Assembly: GCA_036936605.1 (NCBI GenBank)
Contig: JAUPFV010000004.1
Location: 123,554,852 to 123,618,851 of the forward strand
Source of the DNA: Limnanthes douglasii subsp. nivea
Lineage: Eukaryota > Streptophyta > Magnoliopsida > Brassicales > Limnanthaceae
DNA length: 64,000 bases
Reading direction: 5' to 3'
Position 1 is the first letter of the stretch, and each line of letters starts with the position of its first letter. The position numbers and the translations under genes are program-made. Positions 35,821 through 46,800 of this stretch are shown here, in pieces. Below the pieces are notes generated by a model. The model was not told the DNA's origin and did not search any database. It saw only the letters and a program-made list of their open reading frames with translations.

Positions 35821-36798
35821 GGATGTATCATAACCTAGTAAACCTTTTACTTCCACTATATGTGCCTATCAATGTGATCAAGGGCACATATCTCTTGTCC
35901 TTCTGGTGCACTTGAAATGCATCAGTTCTCGTTTAATTTCATTGTTCATGTATGCTTTCGTTATTTATGTTCGTTATTTGATTTGACTTTCTAGTGTTGG
36001 ATAGAATAATGTATGTACATCATTGGTTTTTATATGGATGGACAGAAATTTAAGTTGTTTTATTTTAGTTGCATGATTGCATCCAAGTCGGACACAATAA
36101 ATATATATTTGAAAAAGTCCGGCTAATCCAAAACTGTAGAACAGATATTGACCTTTAGTTTCATTGTAAAATGTTTCTATGTGCGGCCGGATTGTTTAAT
36201 TTGAATAGCTAATATGATTTTATTACTTTAATATTTCAAACTGAGTGATATTTTTATGTTTAAATTTAAGTATATATAATCTTTTTCTTCCTTTTTTATT
36301 GGATGAGACAAATTTTCAACACCCACCACTGGTTCTAGAACACAGGCTGATAGATGCTTGACTAGTAGCACAAACTTTGTATTTGGTTAATATAGCTGTC
36401 ATTGGTATAATGCATGACTTTCATGTACTCAATTTGAACCTCATAATTAGGACTAGACAAAGACAACTTAGAAGATTTCCAACAACAACAAAAAAAGCTT
36501 AGAAGATTTTTCAAAAAATCAAACGACTAGACAAAGACAAAACTTAGAAGATTTCCAAAGAGAAAAACATAGAAATTTTTTCAAAAAAACAAATCTTGAA
36601 CCTCATAATTAGAACTAAACAAAAGACTAGACAAAGATAAAATTTAGAAGATTTCCACAAAAAAAGAAAAAAGAAAACTTGAACTTTATAATTAGAACTA
36701 AACAAAGATAAAACTTAGAAGATTTCCACAAAAATCAAGACTTGAAGCAGAAAAAATTTCAAAAAACAAAACTTAGAAGATATAAAAAAAATTTATAT
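35821..36798. other. Intergenic DNA with degenerate purine-rich repeat
   Basis: The first 600 bp are unremarkable. From about 36440 to 36785 the words ACTAGACAAAGACAA and ACTTAGAAGATTTCCA recur roughly seven to eight times at uneven spacing, separated by A-rich linkers; some units also carry GAACCTCATAATTAG. It directly abuts the 3' side of the tRNA gene. Confidence 0.65.
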
Positions 36799-36880
36799 CG
36801 TCAACAGCAGGGTTCGAACCTGCGCGGGCGAAGCCCAATAGATTTCAAGTCTATCTCCTTAACCACTCGGACATATTGAC
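36799..36880 (-). tRNA. trnS-UGA: tRNA-Ser (UGA)
   Basis: The 82-nt minus-strand sequence folds as a type II tRNA. The acceptor stem GTCAATA pairs with TGTTGAC. A D arm with GGTTAAGG, an anticodon loop CTTGAAA giving anticodon TGA (complement at 36845-36847), a long variable arm (TGGGCTTCGCCCGC) and the T arm GGTTCGAACCC follow. No intron and no encoded CCA. The minus strand continues into a T run (36783-36792) that can stop pol III, and a CAA word lies just upstream. All of this fits an active nuclear gene. Confidence 0.97.
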
Positions 36881-37341
36881 ATTTGTTGTTTAGAATTGAA
36901 TAGCTTCTAATACTATTTAACTCATAATAAATAGACAATTATTGTAATACACTTGCTCTCTAAAGTCGGTCTTATATTTACCAAAAAAATCGACGTTTCA
37001 ATTCCCGCCACGGAACCAACATAAGTCACAAGACAAATGTGTAGCTCGCCACTTGGACACCTGTCAGATATAGGACACAAATCATGTCTGCGTTTCACAG
37101 CTTCACCACTCGTCGTTTTGATGGTCTTCGTCTACAACCTACCTTAATTATACAACTTTCTATTTATGTAAGATATTTCCATAAACAATCGTTTTATTTT
37201 AAAATCGTTTTTTTATAAAACGTTTCTTAAAAATTCTTCTGAGTTGGAGTAAAGTGCCACCAATAAATAACCCCGGAATTCGATTCGGTTTCGCTTTTCG
37301 AAATTTAAAACAATTTTAGATCTTATTACTTCATTATCAGC
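36881..37341 (+). promoter_or_regulatory. Shared upstream region of tRNA-Ser and the SFH gene
   Basis: These 460 bp separate the divergent tRNA gene (minus) and the SEC14-nodulin gene (plus). The stretch at 36990-37130 is GC-richer and includes GACACCTGTCAGATA. No TATA box stands out. The 5' leader of the SFH gene must begin here. Confidence 0.4.
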
Positions 37342-40300
37342 ATGTCAAGTCCTGTTGATCTTATAAGATTCGGTAAACAGCTAAAAATCTCAAATTCATT
37401 CGATTACTAGATTAATTCTTGTTTGATATTTGATGATTATAGTGAGATGTTTAGTTTTTTTTTTAACTGTTGGGTTCGCTGCTATACTTTTATTATGAAT
37501 CGAAAAGATAGTTGAATATAAAGAACATGTTTAGATTAGATGATGAATATGTTTCTGAATTTGTCTTAAATTGCGCAATTTAGATTTATCCAGTGAACCA
37601 AAATCGGCTGGTGGTTGATTTGAGTGGTTGAGCATGATCTACATTTTGTGTTGAATTTTGATTTTTATGGAATTGTTTATATGTTTTTTGTTTCTGGTGA
37701 ATTTGAAGGGTCGGAGGGGTTTATTTCCGATGAAGGTAGGAGAGAGAGGAAGTTAGAATTCGCTGTTTGTGAGGATGGTAGGGGAACTAGAATGGGGAGC
37801 TTAAAGAAAAGGGCAATGAAGGCTTCTGGTAAATTTAGGCATTCGTTAAAGAAGAAAGGCAAGAGGAGACCTGGCATCTCTCTTTTGATAGAGGATGAGC
37901 GCGACACTGAGGAGTTGCGGGCTGTAGATGCTTTTCGTCAAGTGCTTATCTCGGATAGGTTGCTCCCTCCAAGACATGATGATTATTATGCCTTGCTCAG
38001 GTAGTGCCTTTTGTTTCTATCTTAATCTTATGATGTTTGGTCTATGTCTTAGGATTTGGATGTGTGTTTTGTGGTGGGGTGTTGCCATTAGTGACCTGCT
38101 TATGTAGAAATTTAGTGCTTTTCACTCGTCATATTTATGGGATCGCAGTTTGATCAATGTTGTGTTTCCTTTTCCTTCTAATCTTGTTTAGATATTGTCG
38201 AGTCAGTTATGGAGCCTTGGATACTTGACACGTTATTTTTTCGCTGCAGATTTCTGAAAGCAAGGAACTTAAATATCGAGAAAGCAAAGACAATGTGGGC
38301 CAATATGCTTCAATGGAGGAGAGAATTCGGCACAGACACTATTTTGGAGGTAATTTCAAAATACCGTTGCGTTCTATTAGCTCTCTATGTTCACTGGCTT
38401 TAGTTAATGTTTTGTCCTTGTCGTGGAGTGTTGATCGTTGATCGTTGTTGTTTTTTTCCTTTTTAGGATTTTGAGTTCACTGAGTTGGATGAAGTTGTAA
38501 AATACTACCCTCAAGGGTATCATGGTGTAGATAAGGATGGAAGACCTGTTTATATCGAAAGATTGGGAAAAGTTGATCCAAACAAACTCATGCAAGTTAC
38601 GACTATTGAAAGGTATTTGAGATATCATGTTCAGGAGTTTGAGAAGAGTCTTACGATTAAGTACCCAGCTTGTTCTGCTGCTGCAAAGAGACATATAGAT
38701 TCCACTACAACAATTTTGGACGTTCAGGGATTGGTATGCTCTTTTACAACTTTGTTAAGTTTCTATATCCATGAAAAATTATTTTTCAGATTATGCTTTA
38801 ATGAAAAGATTCTACAACACTTTGTTCATTAAAAAGCTTACACCATTTCAGGGTTTTAAAAATTTTACAAAACCGGCACGAGATCTCATTATGCGGTTGC
38901 AAAAGATTGATGGTGATAATTATCCTGAGGTATGCCGCCGTAGTAGAATTAACTAGAACCCCATATATAGTGTGTATATTTATAACACATGAAACTGCAT
39001 TTGCAGACACTTTTTCGGATGTTCATCGTCAATGCCGGTCCTGGTTTCAAAATGCTCTGGAACACGGTTAAATCGTTTCTTGATCCAAAAACAACTACCA
39101 AAATTCAAGTATGTGGGTTAATAATGTCTGATTTACTTCGGACATTTACTGTTTTTAGTTAACAATGTTATATACATATACTGATATCAGATTTATCACA
39201 CAGGTTCTTGGTAACAGGTACCAAAACAAATTACTTGAAATAATTGATGCAAGGTAATTTCTTGTTGGATATGTAATTTAGTTTTCATTCTTTTTTATCG
39301 TGTGGCTAAACCCGACGTATCTTGGACCTTCTTCAGTGAGTTACCAGAATTTCTAGGCGGTAGTTGCTCCTGTGCTGGTCGAGGAGGTTGTATGAGATCG
39401 GACAGAGGACCTTGGAAAGATCCAGAGATATTAAAGGTTTAGAATTGTATTGAAACTACTGTTGCACCTAATTCGTAACTTTGTTTTCCCGTTAATGGTT
39501 TCAAACTTTATTTATTTCGTGTCTGTATGCAGTTGGTTTATAATGGTGAACCATCCAAAGAGATAGTCAATCTTTCAAGCAGTGAGGGGAGCGCAATTGT
39601 TTCCGATAAACCATTTTATCCACTGGTATAATATCTTGCATAAAATTTCAAAATGTTACTTCTTCCTTTTTTCATAATTTAGGGTTAACATCATCTACTG
39701 ACTTAGGCAAGAAGTAGTGAGACTTCCACTGCTGAATCAGGATCTGAAGTGGAAGACATGGTTTCTCCTAAACATACTAAGCTCCACTTGTCTCCTAAGT
39801 TGACTCCTGTTTGCGAAGAAGTAAGTCTCTTATATTGTTTGTCTTGTGGATACAACAGTTTAAACGAACGATCTAGATCCATTGAAGTACATGCCATAAA
39901 TTTTGCTGCTTTCAGGACTTTACTTCTGTTTAAGCTTTTTGATAGGTCCTGCATAGTATGGTATTTCGTTAGGACGGATCATAAGTTTCTTGGTCTATAC
40001 AAGGTCAAAATTTGTGGTTTGATTTAGCATTCTCTAATGCTCCCATGTTTGAATCTTGTAGTCTTGTCTTACTTTTTTTTTTCCTGATTTCTTACACACA
40101 CTCACCGAATGCAAGTGTTTCTAATATCCTTTGATCTTCATGTAGGCCGGAAAGCTTTCTTTTGGGGTTACCGTATCTGAGTACGATGAGTATATACCAG
40201 TAGTTGACAAAGCTGTGGATGTTGCATGGCTTCCAATTGTAAGACCAACATCTCCCAAAGGTTAGTATGTTAGCTGTTTTCAGACAAGTATGTTTCAGCC

Positions 40301-41335
40301 AGCAACTATATTGGCCATTCTTGTGCCGTTCAAATTGTAAATTATTATGCTTTTAATAAGCCTTGACAAAGTTTGTACGCATGAACAATTTTATAGCATA
40401 AGCAGAAAATAAATTACAAAAAGGGCTACTCATTAGCAAAGTAGACTTTATACCTTCTTTTCTTTAGAAACATCAAACTGATGAGCAGAGGTCACATTGC
40501 AGGAACACCGTCTTTAACAGCTGTAGAAAACACAACAAAGAAATTCTCTATCATTCATTGGGGGTTGCTCACCGCCTTGTTCGTTACCCTCTTCAGGTTC
40601 CTACGTTCTTTGTCATTTCTAGTGACTAAGAAAGATCCTGTATATGATTCTGCGTGTAGTATCACGTCGGATGCGTCTAAGGAGGAAATCGTTTCCCCTT
40701 CACCTGCTGGACCGACCATTTCGGATTCTGTTTCAAAAAGATTAAGTAAGCTCGAAGAGAAGGTTGAGATGATACATTCAAAAGCGTGTCAGATGCCTAA
40801 TGAGAAAGTCGAATTGCTAAATATTGCTGTGTCTCGTGTCAGTGGCTTAGAAGCAGAGTTGATTTCGACAAAGAAGGTATTTATGTATCTAGCCTTTTAC
40901 TTATTTGACAACAGGAACATCGTCAATGAAAAAGATTTTGCGTTTGATTAAATGCCTTCTTTTTATACATGGAAAATAGTTTACGGATAACAGTATAATT
41001 TCTTGATTTGCATTTATTTTGAAAAATTTGCGCTCTTGACCCAAGTTTCTGGATCTGACCACCACATCCATTATGGATAACAATATAATATACATTTTTA
41101 GTGACTTATTATGTTACATTTTTCGTAATCAGGCTTTGCATGAGGCTTTGATGAGACAAGAAGATCTTCTTGCGTATATAGACAATCAAATCGAAGCAAA
41201 ACTCAGGGTAATCTCAAAACTATAATCTATTTTAGAATAATAAGCGATCGTGTTTTACGAATTAGCAAAGTAATAATCATTTTGTGATGAATAAATGTAT
41301 GTGTCACGCAGAGAAAGAGGAGGTTGTTCTGCTGA
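37342..41335 (+). CDS. SFH: SEC14-nodulin phosphatidylinositol transfer protein (SFH type)
   Basis: A 14-exon model joins in frame to 604 aa: 37342-37372, 37709-38000, 38250-38349, 38467-38733, 38852-38929, 39007-39108, 39204-39253, 39337-39436, 39533-39625, 39707-39820, 40146-40260, 40503-40876, 41133-41207, 41312-41335, all GT-AG. The N-terminus [11 protein letters not shown] and the basic [20 protein letters not shown] stretch match SFH proteins. The CRAL-TRIO N region ([20 protein letters not shown]) precedes the SEC14 lipid-binding domain ([47 protein letters not shown]). A tail follows with TSTAESGSE, a hydrophobic segment ([17 protein letters not shown]), a coiled coil and a nodulin-type basic end (RKRRLFC). 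Family members exchange PI and PC and support phosphoinositide signalling in polarised membrane growth. The exact paralogue is not assigned. Confidence 0.95.
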
Positions 41336-41839
41336 ATAGGACTATATCTATGGGGTATAAGGCAGGAGGCATTATATTGTTTTGGCTGTATGTTCTGGTG
41401 CAGAATTGCATTTGAGCAGAACTTAGATATCGTTTCGTATCACGGAACTAAGATGAAATGTTCAACACAGGTTACTTATAAGCTTTTAAAAGCCTAATAT
41501 ATTTGTATGCGATTGTATCTAAAACCTGCCTTTACTTAGCTTTTTTTACCATCAAGTTGTGTAAACAAACTCTCTGTAAGAGAGATTCGGCATACTCCAA
41601 TTACCTAGTGTATTCGGTACGTAGACATTGGTATCTCAATGCTGGCAAATATAAAATTAAATGTTATACCTCCTAAAATCACATCATTTTAAAAGCAACT
41701 TTTAAACGAAAAATAAGACGTAATTGATTTAAATAATTTAACTTCTGTTTTTAGATACAATACAATTATATAGTGTTCTAATTCACTTCCAAGAAACGTT
41801 TGAAAAGAGAATGTTTATTCTCGCTATAGCGATTTGCAC
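41336..41839 (+). other. 3' flank of the SFH gene
   Basis: The 3' UTR lies here. No canonical AATAAA occurs close to the stop; TATATTTGTATG words near 41500 could serve as plant far-upstream and near-upstream elements. After about 41600 the DNA becomes AT-rich intergenic. Confidence 0.4.
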
Positions 41840-41929
41840 GCCCACTCATGCATAGTATAAACATACTAACGAGTGATAAATTTACCTTTACGCATAACGT
41901 GAAACATGCAGAACTGATACCACAAATCT

Positions 41930-42050
41930 ACCACGCACGTTTATCTGTTTGTATAAATAGTTACTGGACAAGCTATCTGTCATACCTGTTTATCTGCATA
42001 AGTAGTTATCTGTTTATCTGTATAAGTAGTTATCTGTCAGAAAGTCTGAT
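41930..42050. repeat. Short tandem repeat of a TTATCTGT word
   Basis: TGTTTATCTG(T/C)ATAAGTAGTTATC occurs two to three times in tandem with looser copies beside it. Similar words (TTATCTGTTTACC, AAGAAGTTACCTGTGAGACA) reappear at 45640-45710, beyond the repeat and MULE cluster, so the two may be ends of one old unit. Confidence 0.6.
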
Positions 42051-42103
42051 AAAAAAATTTAATGTAAAAATTTATTATTATAAAAATTATTTATTTTATT
42101 TTT

Positions 42104-42241
42104 AAATATTTAAGAAATATTATTATTATTATTATTTTATTTTTATATTTATTATAATTTGAAATTAAATATTATTTTATTAATTATAATCATATTTTAC
42201 AATTACAAGTTATATGATTTTAATTTTATTATTATATTTTG

Positions 42242-42279
<38 letters not shown>

Positions 42280-42280
42280 G
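42104..42280. repeat. (ATT)n microsatellite region
   Basis: The longest pure run, about nine ATT units, is at 42245-42275; impure runs start at 42116. It is followed directly by the AT-rich tandem array. Confidence 0.85.
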
Positions 42281-42790
42281 TTATAAATATTATAAGTGTT
42301 GTAATTATTTTATAAACCAAAATTTTAAATATTACTTTTAAGGTTATAATGTTATTATTACATTTTGAATATTATTAATATGTTTTGGTTATAAATATTA
42401 CAAGTGTTTGATATTATATTATAAACTAAACCCATATCTTATCATGTTAAATATTACAAGTTTTATGGTTATAACTTTAATATTATATTTTGAATTTTAT
42501 TATTATGACTTGGTTATAAATAGTAGTAGTGTTGTTATTATTTTTTAAGCCAAAATCATGGTAAAATATTATAAGTTATATGGTTATCATTTTATTATTA
42601 CATTTTGTTTAATATTATGATTTGGTTATAAATATTACAAGTGTTTGTTATTATTTTTTAAACCAAAATCATATCTTATCATGTAAAATATTACAAGTTA
42701 TATAGTTATAATTCTAATATTACATTTTGATTATTATTGTGATTTGGTTTTAAATATTACAAGTGTGGTCATTATTTTATATAAATTTAT
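42279..42790. repeat. AT-rich tandem array, unit about 108-125 bp
   Basis: The anchor GGTTATAAATATTACAAGTG recurs near 42281, 42389, 42514, 42626 and 42748. Within each unit ACCAAAATCATATCTTATCA and TTATATGGTTATAA words keep their order. Copies differ by substitutions and small indels, so it is an old array of four to five units. Confidence 0.8.
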
Positions 42791-42952
42791 CATATTTTAT
42801 AATTATTTGATAGTATAATTGTTGTTATTATAATGAAATGTAAATAGTTTTTTTAGTTTATTTAGTCGTTCACAGTTTATACTCTTGCGAGTCAGGAGTT
42901 GTACAAATGTTTTCAAATTAAAATACAAAATCTAAAAAAACTATTACAAACA

Positions 42953-43335
42953 TCATTCATCTTCTTCAAGTTCTTCTTCATAAGCATAATCTTCAGACTC
43001 ACTTGATTCACCTTCACCTTCTTCTTCTTCCATAACTTCTTGTTCAAGTGCATCTTCATAATCTTCCGGACAATCTTCAAATATACCCTTGAGGGTTAAC
43101 TGGGCCATTCGTTGGACTAATTTCAGAAAATTGTAGGGATCTATAATAATATTTAACTAGCAATTCAAATTGATATTTTCGTGAAAAAGGATCCAAAATG
43201 CACGCAATGGAATAAGTCATAGGGATTTGATGGAAATACTTTGAAAACTTGAATTCCATTTCGGGTACCATGTCTAGGCATACAAAATTAGATCTAAATT
43301 CATTGATACACATGACAAGATTAGTAATCAAAAAT
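42953..43335 (-). pseudogene. hAT transposase remnant (C-terminal part)
   Basis: The minus-strand frame holds EFKFSKYFHQIPMTYSIACI then LDPFSRKYQFELLVKYYY. This is the M..KF.KYW..IP..Y.IA.ILDPR.K pattern of Ac-like hAT transposases (DUF4413 region), with DPR changed to DPF. After QGYI and a stop, another frame carries an acidic stretch (EEEEGEGESSESEDYAYEEE) to a stop at 42953. The N-terminal domains and the dimerisation domain are absent. It is probably a fragment of a deleted DNA transposon. Confidence 0.6.
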
Positions 43336-43436
43336 ACAATAAACTATTTAAATCATCTAAACATATACACTTCAAGCTTGAAAGATCTAAAGAACTAAAA
43401 TGAAGTAAAAAACTAAAATAGAACTATATTATATTT

Positions 43437-43967
43437 GATAATCGTATAAATATTTTAAATGATATAATATTTTAAAATCAAAATACAATTTAGATGTCTA
43501 ATAGGTATATATTATTTAATATCAACCTAATATTAAATAAAATATCTAAAATATCTAAATATAATCAAACAATATCAAAATCATATTACAATTATCTTGT
43601 TTACTATATACATGTCTTAATTATAGAATTTCGGTTTAGTTAAGACATACAATTTTTTTTATAATCGTATAAATATTTTAAATAATATAATATTTTAAAA
43701 TTAAAATATAGTTAGATGTCTAATAGGTATATATTATTTAATATATAACTAATATTAAATAAAACATCTAAAATATATAAATATAATCAAACAATATCAA
43801 AATCATATTACAATTATATTGTTTACAATATAATTATCTTAATTATAGAATTTCGATTTAGTTAAGACATACAAATTATTATTTTTATAATCGTAAAAAT
43901 ATTTTCAATAATATAATATTTTAAAATCAAAATACAATTACATGTCTAATATGTATATATTATTTAA
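43437..43967. repeat. AT-rich tandem repeat, about 225-bp unit, copies 1, 2 and part of 3
   Basis: The anchor ATCGTATAAATATTTTAAAT occurs near 43441 and 43664, with ATCGTAAAAATATTTTCAAT at 43890, giving spacings of 223 and 226 bp. Each unit holds GATGTCTAATAGGTATATAT, ATCAAAATCATATTACAAT and TTAGTTAAGACATACAAATT-like words. The third unit is cut by the MULE and resumes at 45399. Confidence 0.88.
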
Positions 43968-45398
43968 GGGTAAAGTACCATTTAAGACCGAATACCCAAA
44001 GTATTATCCACTTGAGACCCATATTTTCATATATCTCAAAAAAGACCCGTTTTTGTGAAATATTTACTATTAAAGACCCACTAATACCCTAAATACCCCT
44101 ACTTTATAATATAAGAGGTTTTTAGACCCATTATTTACCTTTTTCCCTAATTGTTTTTTTCTCTCTTCGTGAAAGAACAACTCTGTATTAGGCGATTCTT
44201 TCATTTTTTTACTCGATTTTTTGTTTTTCTTTTGTTTTCATATGATTTTGATTTGTGTTTTTACTTGATTATGCGAAGATACTCAATGTTTTTGTATACT
44301 TGAAACTCGAATTTGAGCTCAAAATTGTTGTTTTTTAAGATCTGTTTTAGTTCGCTTTCGTAGTGTTTCGAGTCGAATTTTTTGTTAGTTTTGAGTTCGA
44401 ATTATTGTAATGTAGTTTATTTGTAGCATTGTATTATTGTTTCATTGATTTTAGTGTTTTATATTGAATTTTTGGGATTTTCAGTCGCGTAACAGGTTCT
44501 GGGTTTTCAGTGAAGGAGATGCGAAACCTGTATGTTTCTTCACTGCTAGATGCAAAACATATTTTGTGATAGATGCAAAACGTTTGGATCTATACCTAGT
44601 GATAGTTGCGAAACGTGTAATCCTTCTTGAATGGTAGATGCAAAAAAACACGTTCTTGATAGATGTGAAACGTTATTTGTTCTAAAAAAATTAATTCATA
44701 ACATATCATGAGTGGTATTAGTTTTTTCGTCTTAAAATAACAAAACCAACGGTATTTTCGGATTTTTTTGTTCCGAATTACGGTTTAAAAGATACAGACT
44801 TTTAAAGTTTTAAATTTTTTAGGGTTTCGCGAAGAAGATGCGAAACCTTCTTCGTTATGATAGATGTGAAACCTGTTTTGTTGTGCTAGATGCGAAACCT
44901 TCTTTATTTTGCTAGATGCGAAACCTTCTTTATTTTGATATATGTTAAACCTTCTTTATTTTGATCAATGCGAAACCTTCTTTAATTTGATAGATGCGAA
45001 ACCTTTTTTATTTTGATAGATGCGAAACCTTTTTTATTTTGCTAGATGAGAAACCTCTTTGTTTTGATAGATGCGAAACCTTCTTTATTTGATAGATGCA
45101 AAACTAGTCACTAGATGTGAAACCATATAACTGAGAAACGTGTGTAAAATATAATTTTTTTTTAAAAAATTCAAATCATATCATGAATGGTACTAGTTTT
45201 GTTCTTCTTAAAAAACAAAACCAATGGTATTTTCGGACTCTTTTTCCGAGTTACGGTTTAAAAGATACGAACCTTTAAAAATTAAAATTGATTACTCTAT
45301 TTTATATAGAAGGGTATTTAAGGTATAGAATCTCTTAAATAGTTTAGGTCTTTATCTGTAATATGTTTGTTAGATGGATCTTTATTGGTAAGTCTCCC
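43968..45398. mobile_element. Non-autonomous Mutator-like element (MULE)
   Basis: A perfect 9-bp target duplication ATTATTTAA (43959-43967 and 45399-45407) flanks it. Ends are imperfect inverted repeats: GGGTAAAGTACCATTTAAGA on the left, and GGGAGACTTACCAATAAAGA as reverse complement of the right. A second conserved block, CCTAAATACCCCTACTTTAT on the left against CCTTAAATACCCTTCTATAT, lies further in. 9-bp duplication and long inverted ends are Mutator characters. The interior encodes no transposase; it contains a minisatellite of GATGCGAAACC units and a duplicated 115-bp segment. Confidence 0.88.
44510..45130. repeat. Minisatellite inside the MULE, about 26-27-bp unit
   Basis: The unit GATAGATGCGAAACCTTCTT plus TATTTT is repeated about ten times at 44830-45110, with looser earlier copies from 44517. 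Segments at about 44690-44805 and 45165-45285 (CATATCATGAGTGGTA, ACCAACGGTATTTTCGGA, TACGGTTTAAAAGATAC) form a diverged direct duplication flanking the array. Confidence 0.85.
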
Positions 45399-45560
45399 AT
45401 TATTTAATATCTACCTAGCATTAAATAAAATATCTAAAATATCTAAATATAATAAAAAAAATATCAAAATCATATTACTTGTTTACGATATACATGTCTT
45501 AATTATAGACTTTCGATTTAATTAACACATGCAAATTAGTTTTAAATAATATTATAAAAT
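45399..45560. repeat. Remainder of copy 3 of the 225-bp repeat
   Basis: After the MULE target duplication the repeat continues exactly where it stopped: TATCTACCTAGCATTAAAT and ATCAAAATCATATTACTTG, then ATTATAGACTTTCGATTTAA. Removing the MULE and one 9-bp copy restores an uninterrupted unit. Confidence 0.85.
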
Positions 45561-45716
45561 AACTGATAAACACAGCCTTAAATAGGTCGTTTGGTGGGTA
45601 ACCTGCATGAGTTTACCTGCAAGACACGCTATTTTTGCCAGACACCTTATCTGTTTACCTTATCTGTTTACCTACATAAGAAGTTACCTGTGAGACACGT
45701 TACTTGTCAGATACGC

Positions 45717-46046
45717 AGTGGCGGATCTAGGAATTGAAGTAAGGGGGGCTAAACAAAATGCCGCATCCTTATGCACACTGTATTCCAACCATTGATATTT
45801 TTCGAACCATGTAACTTGAAAACTCCGGTTAATTTTCCCAAATTGTGTTTTGGGGAAAATATGATTTTTTGATTGGCAAGGTCCTTTTGATATGAATTCT
45901 CGTCGAATTTTATCTCTAACAGTACTATCAGGATTTTCAATAAGTTGGCGTAGTCCCGGATCACTCACTATATCTTCATTCAAATGAAATTCTACACTAT
46001 CATCATTAGGTCTTGATATAGAGGCAATCAGATTAGGATGAATCAT
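45717..46046 (-). pseudogene. hAT transposase fragment, TTF-type zinc finger
   Basis: The minus-strand frame reads DPGLRQLIENPDSTVRDKIR, then FISKGPCQSKN, RSFQVTWFEKYQWLEYSVHK and DAAFCLAPLT. This is the DPGLR..I..Y......IRR.Y...GP.QP / RSF...WF....WLEYS...DAAFC..C pattern of TTF zinc fingers in ZMYM1-like hAT transposases (usually followed by DUF4371). The second cysteine of DAAFC-x2-C is absent and the frame runs straight out through the transposon end, so it is a truncated remnant. Confidence 0.82.
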
Positions 46047-46714
46047 ATTATTATTATTACTCGAGCTACTTGAAGAACAAACTAATCTGAATCATATTAT
46101 TATTATTACTCGAGCTACTTGAAGAACCAACACTATTCCTTGGTGGTTTTTTAGCAAAATAACGCTACATTATAAGTCTACAAATAAAAATATCTTATTA
46201 GAATATGTTATTATTACATCAATAAATCTTAATGTATCTTAATATATATAATTTATAAAAGATATATAAAATAAAATAAAATATAACAAAACCAAATTTA
46301 ATATTTTAAAAAGATATTTTAAAATTTACATAAAAGTAAATAAAATTTGTTAAAAAGATATTTTAAAATTTACATAAAAGTAAATAAAATTTGTTATAAA
46401 AAAATATTTTTGAAAAATAGATGAAAATAAATAAAATTTGGTTATATAAAAGATATTTATAATATAAATATATAATTTTATTTAAAAAAATAACAAATAT
46501 TCCATATATATTGTCTTTAAACAGATTAAAAATTAAAATCAATTACTTTATAAAAAATAATTTCAGTAAATAAAACTTTGCTATCTAAAACTATGTAAAT
46601 CTATTTTTTACTTTCCTAAGTGACCACAAATCAGATGAGAAAAAAATTTTGATTAGTGTTTTAAGATCAAAATAATAATAAAATTTCAAAAGAAAACAAA
46701 AAAAACATACATAT

Positions 46715-46800
46715 CTTACCACCACCACCACCGCCACCATCGGGACCACCGCCGCCACCGGCACCACCACCGCCACCGGCACCACCACCGCCGAAAAAAT
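46715..46800 (-). repeat. CCACCG/GGCGGT low-complexity tract
   Basis: Imperfect repeats of GGCGGTGGTGGTGCCGGTGG on the minus strand would encode a Gly-rich segment just upstream of the zinc-finger exon, probably the original transposase N-terminus. The 65-codon Val-rich frame on the same strand is a frame shadow. Confidence 0.6.

Noticed and set aside
37624..37708. Upstream ATG at 37624 as start of the SFH protein
   Set aside because: The segment 37624-37708 reads as intron (T-rich, ends GAATTTGAAG). A first exon at 37342-37372 giving [10 protein letters not shown] joins in frame and matches the family's N-terminus better.
44830..45130. CRISPR-like array of short repeats
   Set aside because: Units are directly adjacent, 26-27 bp with no unique spacers, inside a plant transposon; it is a minisatellite.
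46591..46788. Val-rich minus-strand ORF
   Set aside because: It is a wrong-frame reading of a GGCGGTGGT low-complexity tract; the Gly-rich frame is the plausible one.
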